Shown here in pieces: positions 1 to 5,196 of a stretch of DNA of 7,211 nucleotides. How positions within the stretch are numbered: the stretch's first letter is position 1; each line of letters starts with the position of its first letter. The notes beneath the pieces were generated by a model. That model searched no databases. It saw nothing but the letters and a program-made list of their open reading frames with translations, and was not told the origin of the DNA. This DNA is from an uncultured Lachnospiraceae bacterium (GTDB lineage Bacteria > Bacillota > Clostridia > Lachnospirales > Lachnospiraceae). The stretch lies in NCBI GenBank assembly GCA_958446555.1, contig CAUCWU010000122.1, positions 1 through 7,211 on the forward strand. The letters are read 5' to 3'. The position numbers and the translations under genes are program-made.

Positions 1-245
1 TGATGATTTTCACCAAGCATGATGGAATTGATCAGAAGATTTTAAAGCAGACTGGACGTGGTGTGACCGAATGGACTGGCATTGGTGCTTATACAAAAGA
101 AGAGACAAAGATTTTGATTTGCTGCATCAATAAATACGAGCAAGCAGAATTTATTGACATTATTCATAGTATTGACCCTAATGCATTCGTAATTGCCGAT
201 GAGGGCGTTTCGGTCATGTCGGGCAACTTTGAGAAGCGTCTGTAG
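1..245 (+). CDS. YitT-family membrane protein, C-terminal (DUF2179) end, 5' partial
   Basis: This is the last ~80 codons of a gene that begins before the window; the frame is open to the left edge and ends at TAG 243-245. The visible part has no membrane segment. It matches the soluble C-terminal DUF2179 domain of YitT/YqfU-type proteins: a 'RGVTEWTGIGAYTKEE' stretch, a hydrophobic strand with paired cysteines (ILICCINKYE), then an 'IIHSIDPNAFVIADEGVSVMSGNF' ending. In the family this domain follows five or six transmembrane helices, which would lie upstream of the window. The biochemical role of the family is unknown. The first in-frame ATG (position 3) is internal methionine, not a start. 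The gene appears unrelated to the downstream sugar-acid genes, from which it is separated by 199 bases. The family call is by recalled similarity. Confidence 0.85.
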   Translation, partial: MIFTKHDGIDQKILKQTGRGVTEWTGIGAYTKEETKILICCINKYEQAEFIDIIHSIDPNAFVIADEGVSVMSGNFEKRL

Positions 246-274
246 CAGAATAAATTTTCAACAAAAATGATATG

Positions 275-312
275 GCTTTTCTGTGAATAAGTTGTATAAA
301 ACATAGAAAAGC
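275..312. repeat. 11-bp inverted repeat after the yitT-like gene
   Basis: GCTTTTCTGTG (275-285) can pair with CATAGAAAAGC (302-312) over 11 bp with one G-T wobble, around a 16-base AT-rich loop. It is not followed by a T-run on the + strand, so it is not a standard intrinsic terminator. It could be an mRNA 3'-end stem for the upstream gene or a regulator site for eda. The pairing is seen directly; the role is unknown. Confidence 0.4.
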
Positions 313-315
313 ATG

Positions 316-329
316 TCGCCTATTGGCGA
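316..329. promoter_or_regulatory. Small perfect dyad overlapping the proposed eda -35
   Basis: TCGCC-TATT-GGCGA is a perfect 5-bp inverted repeat with a 4-base centre. It covers the proposed -35 hexamer (323-328) of the eda promoter. The position would suit a repressor operator, but arms of 5 bp can arise by chance and I cannot assign a regulator. Confidence 0.3.
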
Positions 330-351
330 ATACGCAAAAAAATGGTAGTAT
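323..351 (+). promoter_or_regulatory. Candidate promoter of eda-kdgK (extended -10)
   Basis: TTGGCG (323-328) is followed after 17 bases by TAGTAT (346-351), which is directly preceded by TGG, an extended -10 element. Each hexamer matches the sigma-A consensus at 4 of 6 positions. A second -10-like hexamer, TATAAA at 349-354, overlaps it but has no well-spaced -35. The transcript would carry a leader of roughly 85 bases before eda. Moderate to weak support. Confidence 0.4.
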
Positions 352-444
352 AAAGATATGTAACATCACGTACGGCGATGTACTAAAAATACGCTCTTAC
401 TATGCCCATTTTGGGGATAGGGAGCAAAAGGAGGAAACATAGAT

Positions 445-1080
445 ATGACAATTAGTGAGCAGTTTAAAGAGTATGGCGTTGTTCCGGTCGTAGTACTGAA
501 CGATGCAAAGGATGCACTGCCGTTAGCAAAGGCTTTAGTAGAGGGTGGTCTGGCATGCGCAGAGGTTACTTTCCGTACCGATGCAGCTGAGGAGTCCATT
601 CGTTTGATGAGCGAAGCTTATCCGGATATGTTAGTTGGTGCTGGTACCGTTCTGACCATCGATCAGGTTGATCGTGCAGTTAAGGCAGGTGCTAAGTTCA
701 TCGTTAGCCCAGGATTTGATCCAGAGATCGTTGATTACTGTCTGGAGAAGGAGATCCCGGTATTCCCAGGATGCATCACTCCATCAGAGGTTGCACAGGC
801 TGTTAAGCGTGGTCTGAAGGTTGTTAAGTTCTTCCCGGCAGAGCAGGCTGGTGGCGTTGCAATGATCAAGGCTATGGCAGCTCCGTACACCATGATTAAG
901 TTCATGCCGACCGGTGGAATCAACACCAAGAATCTGGCAGATTACTTAAGCTGTGACAAGATTCTTTGCTGCGGCGGAAGCTGGATGGTAAAGGGCGACA
1001 TGATCAAGGCTGGCGAGTTCGATAAGATCTGCGCTATGACCAAGGAAGCTGTTGCAAAGGTTAAGGAAATTAGAGGCTAA
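445..1080 (+). CDS. eda: KDPG/KHG aldolase (2-dehydro-3-deoxyphosphogluconate aldolase)
   Basis: Class I aldolase of 211 residues, the normal family length. It cleaves 2-keto-3-deoxy-6-phosphogluconate to pyruvate and glyceraldehyde-3-phosphate and often also acts on 4-hydroxy-2-oxoglutarate; it is cytosolic. The residues known from E. coli Eda are all present at a constant offset of -5: Glu40 (E45), Arg44 (R49), Thr68 in GAGTVL (T73), Pro89 in SPGFDP (P94), the Schiff-base lysine Lys128 in VVKFFPAE (K133), and phosphate-binding Ser179 in GGSW (S184). This makes an active enzyme very likely. The ATG start is supported by AAAGGAGG at 427-434, ten bases upstream. kdgK follows 59 bases later on the same strand, giving the two final steps of uronate breakdown. 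Eighteen of 19 lysine codons are AAG, a sign of selected codon use and probably high expression. Confidence 0.97.
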   Translation: MTISEQFKEYGVVPVVVLNDAKDALPLAKALVEGGLACAEVTFRTDAAEESIRLMSEAYPDMLVGAGTVLTIDQVDRAVKAGAKFIVSPGFDPEIVDYCLEKEIPVFPGCITPSEVAQAVKRGLKVVKFFPAEQAGGVAMIKAMAAPYTMIKFMPTGGINTKNLADYLSCDKILCCGGSWMVKGDMIKAGEFDKICAMTKEAVAKVKEIRG

Positions 1081-1087
1081 AAACTTT

Positions 1088-1115
1088 TTGACCCTAACAT
1101 CATTTATTTTATAGA
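1088..1115 (+). promoter_or_regulatory. Possible internal promoter in the eda-kdgK gap
   Basis: TTGACC (1088-1093) and TATAGA (1110-1115) are 16 bases apart. A start near 1122 would leave a leader of under 20 bases before kdgK, with the only Shine-Dalgarno-like site at its extreme 5' end. It may simply be chance in AT-rich DNA; kdgK could be served entirely by eda read-through, since no terminator is visible between the genes. Confidence 0.25.
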
Positions 1116-1125
1116 AAAGAAAGGT

Positions 1126-1143
1126 ATGGTTCACAGAAAATGA
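1126..1143 (+). promoter_or_regulatory. Five-codon mini-ORF overlapping the kdgK start (ATGA)
   Basis: ATG GTT CAC AGA AAA TGA (peptide MVHRK) ends so that its TGA overlaps the kdgK ATG in the sequence ATGA. This arrangement is typical of translational coupling. The only Shine-Dalgarno-like run, AAAGG at 1120-1124, is 1 base from the mini-ORF ATG (too close) and 15 bases from the kdgK ATG (too far). Translation of the mini-ORF is unproven. Confidence 0.25.
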
Positions 1144-2237
1144 ATTTAAATTTAAGACCAGCAAGCGAGTGCAAGTTTGATGCAGTATCCCTGGGCGAGG
1201 TTATGCTTCGTCTTGATCCGGGTGAGGGCAGAATCCGTACTGCAAGATCCTTCCGTGCATGGGAAGGCGGCGGAGAGTACAACGTTATCCGTGGTTTAAG
1301 AAAGTGCTTCAAGATGAATACCGCTGTTATCACTGCATTTGCTGATAACGAGGTTGGTATGCTGATGGAAGACTTCATCTGCCAGGGTGGTGTTGATACT
1401 TCCCTGATCAAGTGGATGAAGACTGACGGTATCGGTCGTATCTGCCGTAACGGTTTAAACTTCACTGAGAGAGGCTACGGAATCCGTGGTGCAGTTGGAT
1501 GCTCTGACCGTGCAAATACTGCTATTTCCAAGGCTACTCCAGAGGATTTCGATTTCGAGTACATCTTCGGAACCCTGGGTGTTCGTTGGTTACATACCGG
1601 CGGTATCTACGCTGCACTGTCTGAGCAGTCCTGCGAGACCGTTTTAGCTGCAATCAAGACCGCTAAGAAGTACGGAACCATCGTATCCTACGACTTAAAC
1701 TATCGTCCATCCATGTGGAGCGCAATCGGCGGACAGGCTAAGGCTCAGGAAGTAAACAAGGAGATCGCTAAGTACGTTGACGTTATGATCGGTAACGAGG
1801 AAGACTTCACCGCTTGCCTTGGCTTCGAGATCGAGGGCAACGATGCAAACTTAAAGACTCTGAACCTTGACGGATACAAGAAGATGATCAATGAGGCTGC
1901 TAAGACTTACCCGAACTTCAAGGCTGTAGCTACAACTCTTCGTCAGGTTAAGACTGCAACTGTTAACGATTGGAGCGCAATCTGCTGGGCAGACGGTGAG
2001 ATCTACAAGGCTAAGGATTACAACGGTCTTGAGATCATGGACCGTGTAGGCGGCGGCGATTCCTTCGCATCTGGTCTGATCTACGGTTTAATGACTACTG
2101 AGAATGCTGAGATGGCTGTTAACTATGGTGCAGCACACGGCGCACTGGCTATGACAACCCCTGGTGATACTACTATGGCAAGCAAGAAGGAAGTAGAGGC
2201 TATCATGGGCGGAGCTGGAGCTCGTGTACAGAGATAA
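1140..2237 (+). CDS. kdgK: 2-keto-3-deoxygluconate kinase, PfkB/ribokinase family
   Basis: Cytosolic sugar kinase of 365 residues, somewhat longer than the 310-340 usual for KdgK. It is proposed to phosphorylate 2-keto-3-deoxygluconate with ATP to KDPG, the substrate of the adjacent eda product. Seen directly: an N-terminal PfkB strand (AVSLGEVMLRLDP, 15-27), a glycine-rich substrate region (WEGGGEYNVIRGL, 41-53), the DLNYRP motif (185-190), GNEEDF (218-223), and the PfkB signature DRVGGGDSFASGL (301-313) with catalytic base Asp307 and the anion-hole glycines before it. No other in-frame start lies in the gap upstream; the next Met (22) would remove the first core strand, so 1140 is kept despite a poorly spaced Shine-Dalgarno. 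All 22 lysines are AAG. The KDG specificity comes mainly from the eda context; the kinase family itself is certain. Confidence 0.9.
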   Translation: MNLNLRPASECKFDAVSLGEVMLRLDPGEGRIRTARSFRAWEGGGEYNVIRGLRKCFKMNTAVITAFADNEVGMLMEDFICQGGVDTSLIKWMKTDGIGRICRNGLNFTERGYGIRGAVGCSDRANTAISKATPEDFDFEYIFGTLGVRWLHTGGIYAALSEQSCETVLAAIKTAKKYGTIVSYDLNYRPSMWSAIGGQAKAQEVNKEIAKYVDVMIGNEEDFTACLGFEIEGNDANLKTLNLDGYKKMINEAAKTYPNFKAVATTLRQVKTATVNDWSAICWADGEIYKAKDYNGLEIMDRVGGGDSFASGLIYGLMTTENAEMAVNYGAAHGALAMTTPGDTTMASKKEVEAIMGGAGARVQR

Positions 2238-2272
2238 TTAGGAGTTATCAATAATCCTATAAAATAAAATTT

Positions 2273-2315
2273 TCCCCTCGTAGTGGTGTGTAAACATCAT
2301 TTCGGGGGGATTTTT
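2273..2315 (+). terminator. Strong rho-independent terminator of eda-kdgK
   Basis: The left arm TCCCCTCG (2273-2280) pairs with CGGGGGGA (2303-2310), with one T-G wobble. The stem continues inward past a single T/T mismatch as AGTGGTG (2282-2288) with CATCATT (2295-2301), including two wobbles, around the loop TGTAAA. TTTTT follows at 2311-2315. This closes the sugar-acid operon 35 bases after the kdgK stop. Confidence 0.92.
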
Positions 2316-2328
2316 GTATAAATTAGCA

Positions 2329-2369
2329 TTTTCTGACGAATACTGTGAATGTAATACAAGGTCAGAGAA
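2329..2369. repeat. Imperfect inverted repeat upstream of the helical-protein gene
   Basis: TTTTCTGAC (2329-2337) can pair with GTCAGAGAA (2361-2369), nine pairs with one wobble, around a 23-base AT-rich centre. It lies between the kdgK terminator and the next gene, so it could be an operator or a leader hairpin. No T-run follows. I could not fix a convincing promoter in this stretch; TACAAT at 2393-2398 is -10-like but lacks a good -35. Confidence 0.35.
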
Positions 2370-2406
2370 AATAGCTGACTGCGTTGATAAATTACAATGA
2401 TTTCAC

Positions 2407-2412
2407 AGGAGG
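2407..2412 (+). promoter_or_regulatory. Shine-Dalgarno AGGAGG that fixes the start at 2418
   Basis: A full AGGAGG lies 5 bases before the ATG at 2418 and 8 before the ATG at 2421. An upstream in-frame ATG at 2397 precedes this site and would place it inside the coding region, so the longer 152-codon reading is unlikely. Confidence 0.85.
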
Positions 2413-2417
2413 AAAGC

Positions 2418-2855
2418 ATGATGATGAATGACCAAACGGCAAAGCTTTTAAAAGAGTGTAATGTAGGCTGCAAGATGGCACTTCAAAGTATGACGCAGGT
2501 AGAAGATTATCTTGAGGACAGTGAGCTAGAGCGTGTCGTAGAAGATTATCGAAGAGAGCATGAGCGAGTAGAGAAGGAAACATCGCGTCTTTTAACGGAG
2601 GCAGGTGCATCAGAGAAGGATCCAAGTCCTGTGGCATCTGCATCTTCATGGATTACAACAGAGATGCGGCTTATGATGAAGGGAGATTGTCATCAGGTAG
2701 CAAAGCTGATGATGAATGGATGCAACATGGGGATTCAAAGCATTGCAAAGTGCCAGAATGAGTGTAAGGATGCAAGCTGGGAAGCCAGACAGATTGCAGA
2801 AGGTTTGATACACACTGAAGAAGATTTTATGGGAAGGATGAAGGAGTTTCTGTAA
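2418..2855 (+). CDS. Small helical Cys/Met-rich protein with internal duplication, function unknown
   Basis: About 145 residues, start chosen from AGGAGG (2407-2412); it opens with three ATG codons in a row. No signal peptide or membrane segment is seen, so it is probably cytosolic. The composition predicts four long helices (about 4-30, 33-62, 75-117, 120-144), so a four-helix bundle resembling the DUF2383/ferritin-like group is my best structural guess. Two halves align without gaps at an offset of 84 residues: GCKMALQSM (17-25) with GCNMGIQSI (101-109), His48 with His132, Glu38 with Glu122, Glu52 with Asp136. Six cysteines (14, 18, 91, 102, 112, 116) include two C-x3-C pairs, on helices 1 and 3. 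Such residues could bind metal or sense redox state, but no classic ferritin ExxH pair is visible. It seems to stand alone between terminator-like sequences, and no function can be assigned. Confidence 0.85.
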   Translation: MMMNDQTAKLLKECNVGCKMALQSMTQVEDYLEDSELERVVEDYRREHERVEKETSRLLTEAGASEKDPSPVASASSWITTEMRLMMKGDCHQVAKLMMNGCNMGIQSIAKCQNECKDASWEARQIAEGLIHTEEDFMGRMKEFL

Positions 2856-2862
2856 CCTAGAC

Positions 2863-2880
2863 GGGGCGCTTATGCGCCCT
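2863..2880. terminator. GC-rich hairpin after the helical-protein gene
   Basis: GGGCGC (2864-2869) and GCGCCC (2874-2879) form a perfect 6-bp stem with a TTAT loop, extendable by one G-T pair, 8 bases after the TAA. The bases that follow (CATTAAAATC) are not a proper T-run, so this is either a weak terminator or an mRNA 3'-end stabilising stem. Confidence 0.5.
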
Positions 2881-2937
2881 CATTAAAATCACGTGTCGCA
2901 TCAAATCATCATAAATTATTAGGGCAATATTTTCTAG

Positions 2938-2966
2938 TTGCATATCAACACCTAAATCGCTATAAT
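2938..2966 (+). promoter_or_regulatory. Near-consensus sigma-A promoter of ktrB-ktrA
   Basis: TTGCAT (2938-2943), a 17-base spacer, and a perfect TATAAT (2961-2966). Transcription should begin near 2973, leaving a leader of only about 27 bases, which holds the GAGG ribosome site (2991-2994). There is no space for a leader riboswitch. Confidence 0.8.
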
Positions 2967-2999
2967 GAGGGAAAATACATAAAGAAAGTAGAGGAAGAC

Positions 3000-4373
3000 A
3001 TGAGAAGTATAAAGAAATGGTCATTTACGCATGTTATGGTATTTGGCTTTCTGGTGCTGATACTTGTAGGTGCATGCATTTTAATGCTGGCTATATGCAA
3101 TGCCAATGGAAAGTGGCTCAATTTTCCAGATGCACTGTTTACATCATGCACCTGTGTCTGTGTGACAGGACTAGTAACTGTTGTCCCAGCGTTTCAGTTT
3201 ACATTTCTGGGAAAGCTGGTCATGTTGTTTTTGATTCAAGTCGGAGGTTGGGGCGTTATTGTCTGTGTGACGTATGTGCTTGTTCTTATGAAAGTCAAAC
3301 TCACCATTCAGGAACGTGTGATGCTGCAAAATTATTTTAACCGCGATAGTATGCGTGGTCTTGTCGGAATACTGCAATATGTTGTAAAGGGATCACTTGT
3401 GGTAGAAGGCATTGGTGCATTAGGATATGCATGTCGCTTTATTCCGCAGTTTGGACTGCTTCGCGGTGTATGGTATGCAGTTTTTCACTCAATATCAGCA
3501 TTTTGTAATGCAGGAGTAGATTTACTAGGCGATTCCAGTCTTGCGATGTATGCAGATGATGTACTGATAAATACAGTTACAGCTTTTTTAATTATAGCAG
3601 GCGGACTTGGCTTTATGGTATGGAGAGAACTGGCTGCTTTTATAAAAAAGGTAGCTAAGAAGGAGACAAAAATCAGACAAGGTCTGAAAAAGCTTTCTCT
3701 TAATACAAAGGTAGTGCTTTTAATGACAATCAGTTTGTTAATGGGTGGAACTTTATTTTTCTTCATCGTAGAATATAATAATCCAAATACATTAGGGTCT
3801 ATGGGCTTTTTCCAAAAGTTGATGGCATCATTCTTCCAGTCAGTAACAACAAGAACGGCAGGATTTTTTACTGTGCCGCAGGATCAGTTTAGAGAGGTTT
3901 CGAGGCTGTTTAGCTGTCTTTTGATGTATATTGGAGGCTCTCCTGTAGGAACAGCAGGAGGTGTGAAAACAGTTACAGTAGCTGTTGTGCTGCTTAGCTG
4001 TGGTTCTATTCTGGCAGGTCATGAAGATACAGAGTGCTTTAGGCGCCGTATTCCAATGAATATTGTGCGAACAGCATTGTCAGTATGCATCGGAGGTGTT
4101 TTGCTTGTGTTTGTTGGAAGTCTTGCATTAATGGTTTCAGAGCCAGAGGCAACAGCAATGCAGGCTGCTTATGAGGTAGTATCTGCAACAGCGACAGTAG
4201 GTCTGACAGCGGGGCTTACTCCGAAACTTCACTTGGCTGGAAAATATATTATTATTGTGCTTATGTATATGGGACGAATCGGACCTATTACAATTCCGCT
4301 TATGATTGCAGGAAGCATTAAGAGAAGAAATGAAAAGAGAAAACTGCCAGAAGAGCATATCATGGTAGGATAA
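3000..4373 (+). CDS. ktrB: Ktr/Trk-type potassium uptake protein, membrane subunit
   Basis: Integral membrane K+ translocation subunit of 457 residues, near the usual KtrB length (~445-460). Four membrane-pore-membrane repeats are visible, each with a selectivity-filter glycine: CVTGL (Gly57), NAGVD (Gly172), TTRTAGFFT (Gly288) and ATVGLTAG (Gly401). The intramembrane gating loop of the third repeat is present as GGSPVGTAGGVKT (312-324). Many hydrophobic segments and a basic C-terminal tail (KRRNEKRK) fit a plasma-membrane protein. It is expected to work as a dimer with the ring formed by the ktrA product and to import K+, often Na+- or proton-motive-force-dependent. GAGG at 2991-2994 supports the ATG. 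Tandem stops TAA TAG end the gene, and ktrA starts 42 bases later. Pore loop 1 is unusually cysteine-rich (Cys50, 52, 54). TrkH is an alternative name, but the partner's size favours Ktr. Confidence 0.93.
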   Translation: MRSIKKWSFTHVMVFGFLVLILVGACILMLAICNANGKWLNFPDALFTSCTCVCVTGLVTVVPAFQFTFLGKLVMLFLIQVGGWGVIVCVTYVLVLMKVKLTIQERVMLQNYFNRDSMRGLVGILQYVVKGSLVVEGIGALGYACRFIPQFGLLRGVWYAVFHSISAFCNAGVDLLGDSSLAMYADDVLINTVTAFLIIAGGLGFMVWRELAAFIKKVAKKETKIRQGLKKLSLNTKVVLLMTISLLMGGTLFFFIVEYNNPNTLGSMGFFQKLMASFFQSVTTRTAGFFTVPQDQFREVSRLFSCLLMYIGGSPVGTAGGVKTVTVAVVLLSCGSILAGHEDTECFRRRIPMNIVRTALSVCIGGVLLVFVGSLALMVSEPEATAMQAAYEVVSATATVGLTAGLTPKLHLAGKYIIIVLMYMGRIGPITIPLMIAGSIKRRNEKRKLPEEHIMVG

Positions 4374-4415
4374 TAGTATTTTAAATGCGAGCTTATAAAA
4401 GCAGAAGGGAAAATC

Positions 4416-5066
4416 ATGAAAAAACAGCAGTATATTGTATTTGGTTTAAATCGTTTTGGCACAAGCGTAGCGAGAACACTGGCAGCAGCTGGAAATGAAG
4501 TTGTGGCAGTAGATCAGGATGCAGACCGTGTGGCACAGATTGCTGATGAGGTTAGCTATGCAGTGCAGGTTGATGTGGCAGATGAGGATGCCATGAGTGG
4601 TCTTGGAATGGAGCATATGGACGGCGCAGTCATTGCCGTTAGCAGCAACATGGAAGCAAGCATTGTGATTGCAATGAAATGTAAGGAGTATAACATTCCG
4701 CAGATTATTGCAACTGGAAAAAACGAAGTGCATGGAAGGGTTTTGAAAAAACTTGGTGTCACAAGAGTCGTATTTCCAGAAGTGGAGATGGGCGCGCGAG
4801 TTGGAAAATATCTTACGGCGCGTGATTTTTCAGACTGGATTAATCTGTCAAATGATTATAGTATGGTCGAAATGGCAATTCCGGCAGCGTGGGTAGGAAA
4901 GACTCTTCGTGAGCTTGATCTTAGAAATAAATATGGAATGAACATTGCAGGTATTCGCATTAATAATCACATGAATTTGCAGTTTTCACCAGATGAGAAG
5001 CTAAAAAAAGATATGCAGATGTATGTCATTGGAAAGGACAATGATCTGCAGCATTTCAATGGTTAA
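4416..5066 (+). CDS. ktrA: KtrA, RCK-domain regulatory subunit of K+ uptake
   Basis: Cytosolic gating subunit of 216 residues. That is one RCK_N plus one RCK_C domain, the KtrA size rather than the ~450-residue tandem TrkA. The Rossmann-type RCK_N runs from about 4 to 125: a nucleotide-loop variant GLNRFGTSVA (10-19) and the acidic end of strand 2 at Asp33 (VVAVDQD), expected to contact the ribose of ATP/ADP or NAD(H). RCK_C covers about 137-210 (from the SDWINLSNDYSMVEM region onward) and is the family's site for c-di-AMP in many Firmicutes. The loop reads G-x-N-x-x-G instead of the usual G-x-G-x-x-G, a point of note. AAGG at 4405-4408 supports the ATG. Its position just after ktrB on the same transcript shows the two form one K+ transporter. 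Confidence 0.93.
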   Translation: MKKQQYIVFGLNRFGTSVARTLAAAGNEVVAVDQDADRVAQIADEVSYAVQVDVADEDAMSGLGMEHMDGAVIAVSSNMEASIVIAMKCKEYNIPQIIATGKNEVHGRVLKKLGVTRVVFPEVEMGARVGKYLTARDFSDWINLSNDYSMVEMAIPAAWVGKTLRELDLRNKYGMNIAGIRINNHMNLQFSPDEKLKKDMQMYVIGKDNDLQHFNG

Positions 5067-5088
5067 GATGTGACAGATTTGTTTTTTT
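5043..5088 (+). terminator. Candidate weak terminator overlapping the ktrA 3' end
   Basis: GATCTG (5043-5048) and GCAT (5051-5054) can pair with CAGATT (5074-5079) and ATGT (5068-5071), with a 2x2 internal mismatch and two wobbles. The ktrA stop codon lies in the loop. Seven T residues follow at 5082-5088, two bases after the stem. The stem is AT-rich, so efficiency may be low. Confidence 0.4.
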
Positions 5089-5135
5089 GACATATATTCC
5101 TATTTTTACACAGAAAACTTCTATATATTACTCAA

Positions 5136-5164
5136 TTTACAGATTAGCCTGCGAATGATATACT
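5136..5164 (+). promoter_or_regulatory. Extended -10 promoter of the NCS2 permease
   Basis: TTTACA (5136-5141), a 17-base spacer, then TATACT (5159-5164) directly preceded by TGA, a TGN extended -10. Each hexamer matches consensus at 5 of 6. The start near 5171 gives a leader of about 26 bases, too short for a purine riboswitch. The permease is therefore likely transcribed apart from ktrA. Confidence 0.75.
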
Positions 5165-5182
5165 TTTCTTGAAAAAAGAAAA

Positions 5183-5188
5183 GGGAGG
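5183..5188 (+). promoter_or_regulatory. Shine-Dalgarno GGGAGG supporting a GTG start
   Basis: GGGAGG lies 8 bases before GTG at 5197. No in-frame ATG is as well placed; the next Met (residue 18) would remove the polar N-terminal tail normal for the family. Confidence 0.85.
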
Positions 5189-5196
5189 TATCTGTT

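Noticed and set aside
1109..1465. 118-codon open frame on the - strand over the kdgK start
   Set aside because: It is antisense to a clearly conserved kinase, shows no family motif, and is explained by the strong codon bias of kdgK leaving the opposite strand free of stops.
2397..2417. Longer start (ATG at 2397) for the helical protein
   Set aside because: It lies upstream of the perfect AGGAGG at 2407-2412, which serves the ATG at 2418 with ideal spacing; no ribosome site precedes 2397.
3017..3340. 107-codon + strand frame inside ktrB
   Set aside because: It is out of frame with a well-conserved K+ transporter, has no plausible domain, and no separate ribosome site is apparent.
5087..5092. 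Perfect TTGACA hexamer after ktrA
   Set aside because: No -10-like hexamer lies 16-18 bases downstream; the better-spaced pair is TTTACA/TATACT at 5136-5164. The TTGACA overlaps the T-run of the candidate terminator.
5171..5196. Purine (guanine/xanthine) riboswitch before the permease
   Set aside because: The leader from the proposed start is about 26 bases, and the whole 130-base gap shows no conserved purine-riboswitch stem or loop pattern.
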